From Symbiodinium natans (lineage: Eukaryota > Sar > Dinophyceae > Suessiales > Symbiodiniaceae): a DNA stretch of 64,000 nucleotides. Made by a program: the position numbers and the translations under genes. Below the pieces are notes generated by a model that saw only the letters and a program-made list of their open reading frames with translations, ran no database searches and had not been told where the DNA came from. Below are positions 63,094-64,000 of the stretch, piece by piece (positions within the stretch are counted from its first letter, which is position 1; every line of letters starts with the position of its first letter). The stretch is taken from positions 186,001-250,000 of the forward strand of contig CAJNDS010002408.1 of the NCBI GenBank assembly GCA_905221605.1. The letters are read 5' to 3'.

Positions 63094-63284
63094 CTCTGGC
63101 ATGAAGGTGTAAAGGGTCAATGCCCCATCGAAATCGAAGATGACCAGCCGGACAGGAGGCTGAAGGTGTGCACTGTCGAACGGCTTCTCAATGCAATGCA
63201 CCCGCCAGTCAACTTTGTATGCCCAAGGCCGCTTGGCGAAATCCACCACCGTCTTGTAATCCTCCTGTTTGCGCGGGCTCGTGG
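63094..63284 (-). CDS. HAD-superfamily phosphatase-like exon
   Basis: A minus-strand exon of 191 nt, entered after CTTGAG and left at a GAG/GACAAT site that fits a GA donor. It reads PRKQEDYKTVVDFAKRPWAY, VDWRVHCIEKPFDSAHLQPP and VRLVIFDFDGALTLYTFMPE. VIFDFDGALT after a hydrophobic strand matches HAD motif I (DxDG(T/A)LT), where the first Asp is the nucleophile. Motifs II-IV are not visible, so this is one exon of a larger gene. Its later exons should lie at lower coordinates, where the telomere-like array and LINE begin within 500 bp. Confidence 0.6.
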
Positions 63285-63656
63285 CTCAAGCTTGGTCGTG
63301 TACTGCATGATGCGGATATATGCGGATATGGTCCCAGAAGTCTTTGGACCCATTTGTGACATGCTATTGAATGTCCATATGAGAACCTCTCGGTTTCCAG
63401 CCGAGCGGCATCTAGAATGAGCGGACCAAAACAAAAATTTCCGCACACCCCCGCCCCCCGCCCTGTGGGACCTGCCCAAACCGCTTCGACGAACCAATAA
63501 TCCGATGCCGCGGAAGTTCCAAGCTGTGGGCCACAAAAACACCAAGACCCCCTGAACACCCCCTTTCCAGGGACCCTGCCTGGAACCCCGCAGCCGCCTG
63601 AGACCCCCCCTGGTCCCCCCGCCAGCCCGGCTGTCGAGGCGGCGCGCGGCAAGCGT

Positions 63657-63842
63657 TTAACAAACTGAAACGCCACAATGCATGACCGATTGATGCAAAG
63701 TGCGATTTTCATGTGCGGCATGGGACATCACTGACATCACCTTTGTGTACTGCAGGTTTTCATGCTTCACGTGCCTCGTTGTGAGCACCGATCCCACCCA
63801 TATCGCGAACAAGTCCCATGTCTCGAAAATTGGGCGCATCAT
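63657..63842 (-). CDS. Candidate upstream exon, unidentified
   Basis: The minus strand reads FETWDLFAIWVGSVLTTRHV then ENLQYTKVMSVMSHAAHENR and TLHQSVMHCGVSV to a stop. It could be an earlier exon of the HAD-like gene, since strand and order fit, but no junction was verified. Confidence 0.25.
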   Translation of the reverse strand: MMRPIFETWDLFAIWVGSVLTTRHVKHENLQYTKVMSVMSHAAHENRTLHQSVMHCGVSVC

Positions 63843-64000
63843 AGCCTGTGCATGCCACGGCCCTGGACTAGACCGGCTGCCTAGCGGCCTAGCGGCCTAG
63901 CTGGGCCTAGCTCTCTTGAACGTCAATCTACAGTTCAACCCCTGCTCAATCGGGGCTCAAGCAGTCAAGTAGCGCGCAACCTTGCAACAGCGATACACCT

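Overview
This is eukaryotic nuclear DNA and looks like a dinoflagellate, most likely of the Symbiodiniaceae type. Three things point there. Two host genes that can be rebuilt exon by exon use mostly GC-AG and GA-AG introns. Nearly every coding signal lies on the minus strand, as in the unidirectional gene blocks of these genomes. The space between genes is filled with retroelements, microsatellites and degenerate CCCTAAA/TTTAGGG repeats. No bacterial operon, CRISPR array, rRNA or tRNA was seen. Exon calls without a recognised domain rest on reading quality and splice-like borders only, so their confidence is low.

Layout. 1-5.6 kb: poorly resolved, with an unidentified minus-strand candidate gene (3.9-5.2 kb). 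5603-13683: a structurally complete DIRS/Ngaro-like tyrosine-recombinase retrotransposon with 220-bp and 227-bp split direct repeats, coding for a recombinase, a Gag and an RT-RNase H protein. 13820-15099: a J-domain (DnaJ-like) gene. 15.9-16.3 kb: a LINE reverse transcriptase relic. 17-22 kb: unidentified minus-strand exons. 22-26 kb: microsatellites. 26-30 kb: further minus-strand exons. 30.6-33.4 kb: telomere-like repeats in two orientations with long C tracts. 33.9-47.5 kb: many minus-strand exon candidates. The best-supported host gene is here: a V-ATPase c'' proteolipid at 41892-43174, read through eight in-phase exons. 47.8-50.4 kb: a repeat-rich region with a three-exon unknown gene. 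50.4-62.6 kb: a large LINE between two related telomere-like arrays. 62.6-64 kb: a HAD-phosphatase-like exon.

The most unusual object is the LINE. Its minus-strand polyprotein has an APE-type endonuclease, a reverse transcriptase, several C2H2-like zinc fingers and a C-terminal ubiquitin-specific protease (C19) domain whose Cys, His and Asp boxes all look intact. The DIRS element has identical terminal repeats, which suggests recent insertion. Its recombinase nevertheless has His where the nucleophilic Tyr belongs, its ORF order is recombinase-Gag-RT, and Gag and RT share one frame separated by a single TGA.
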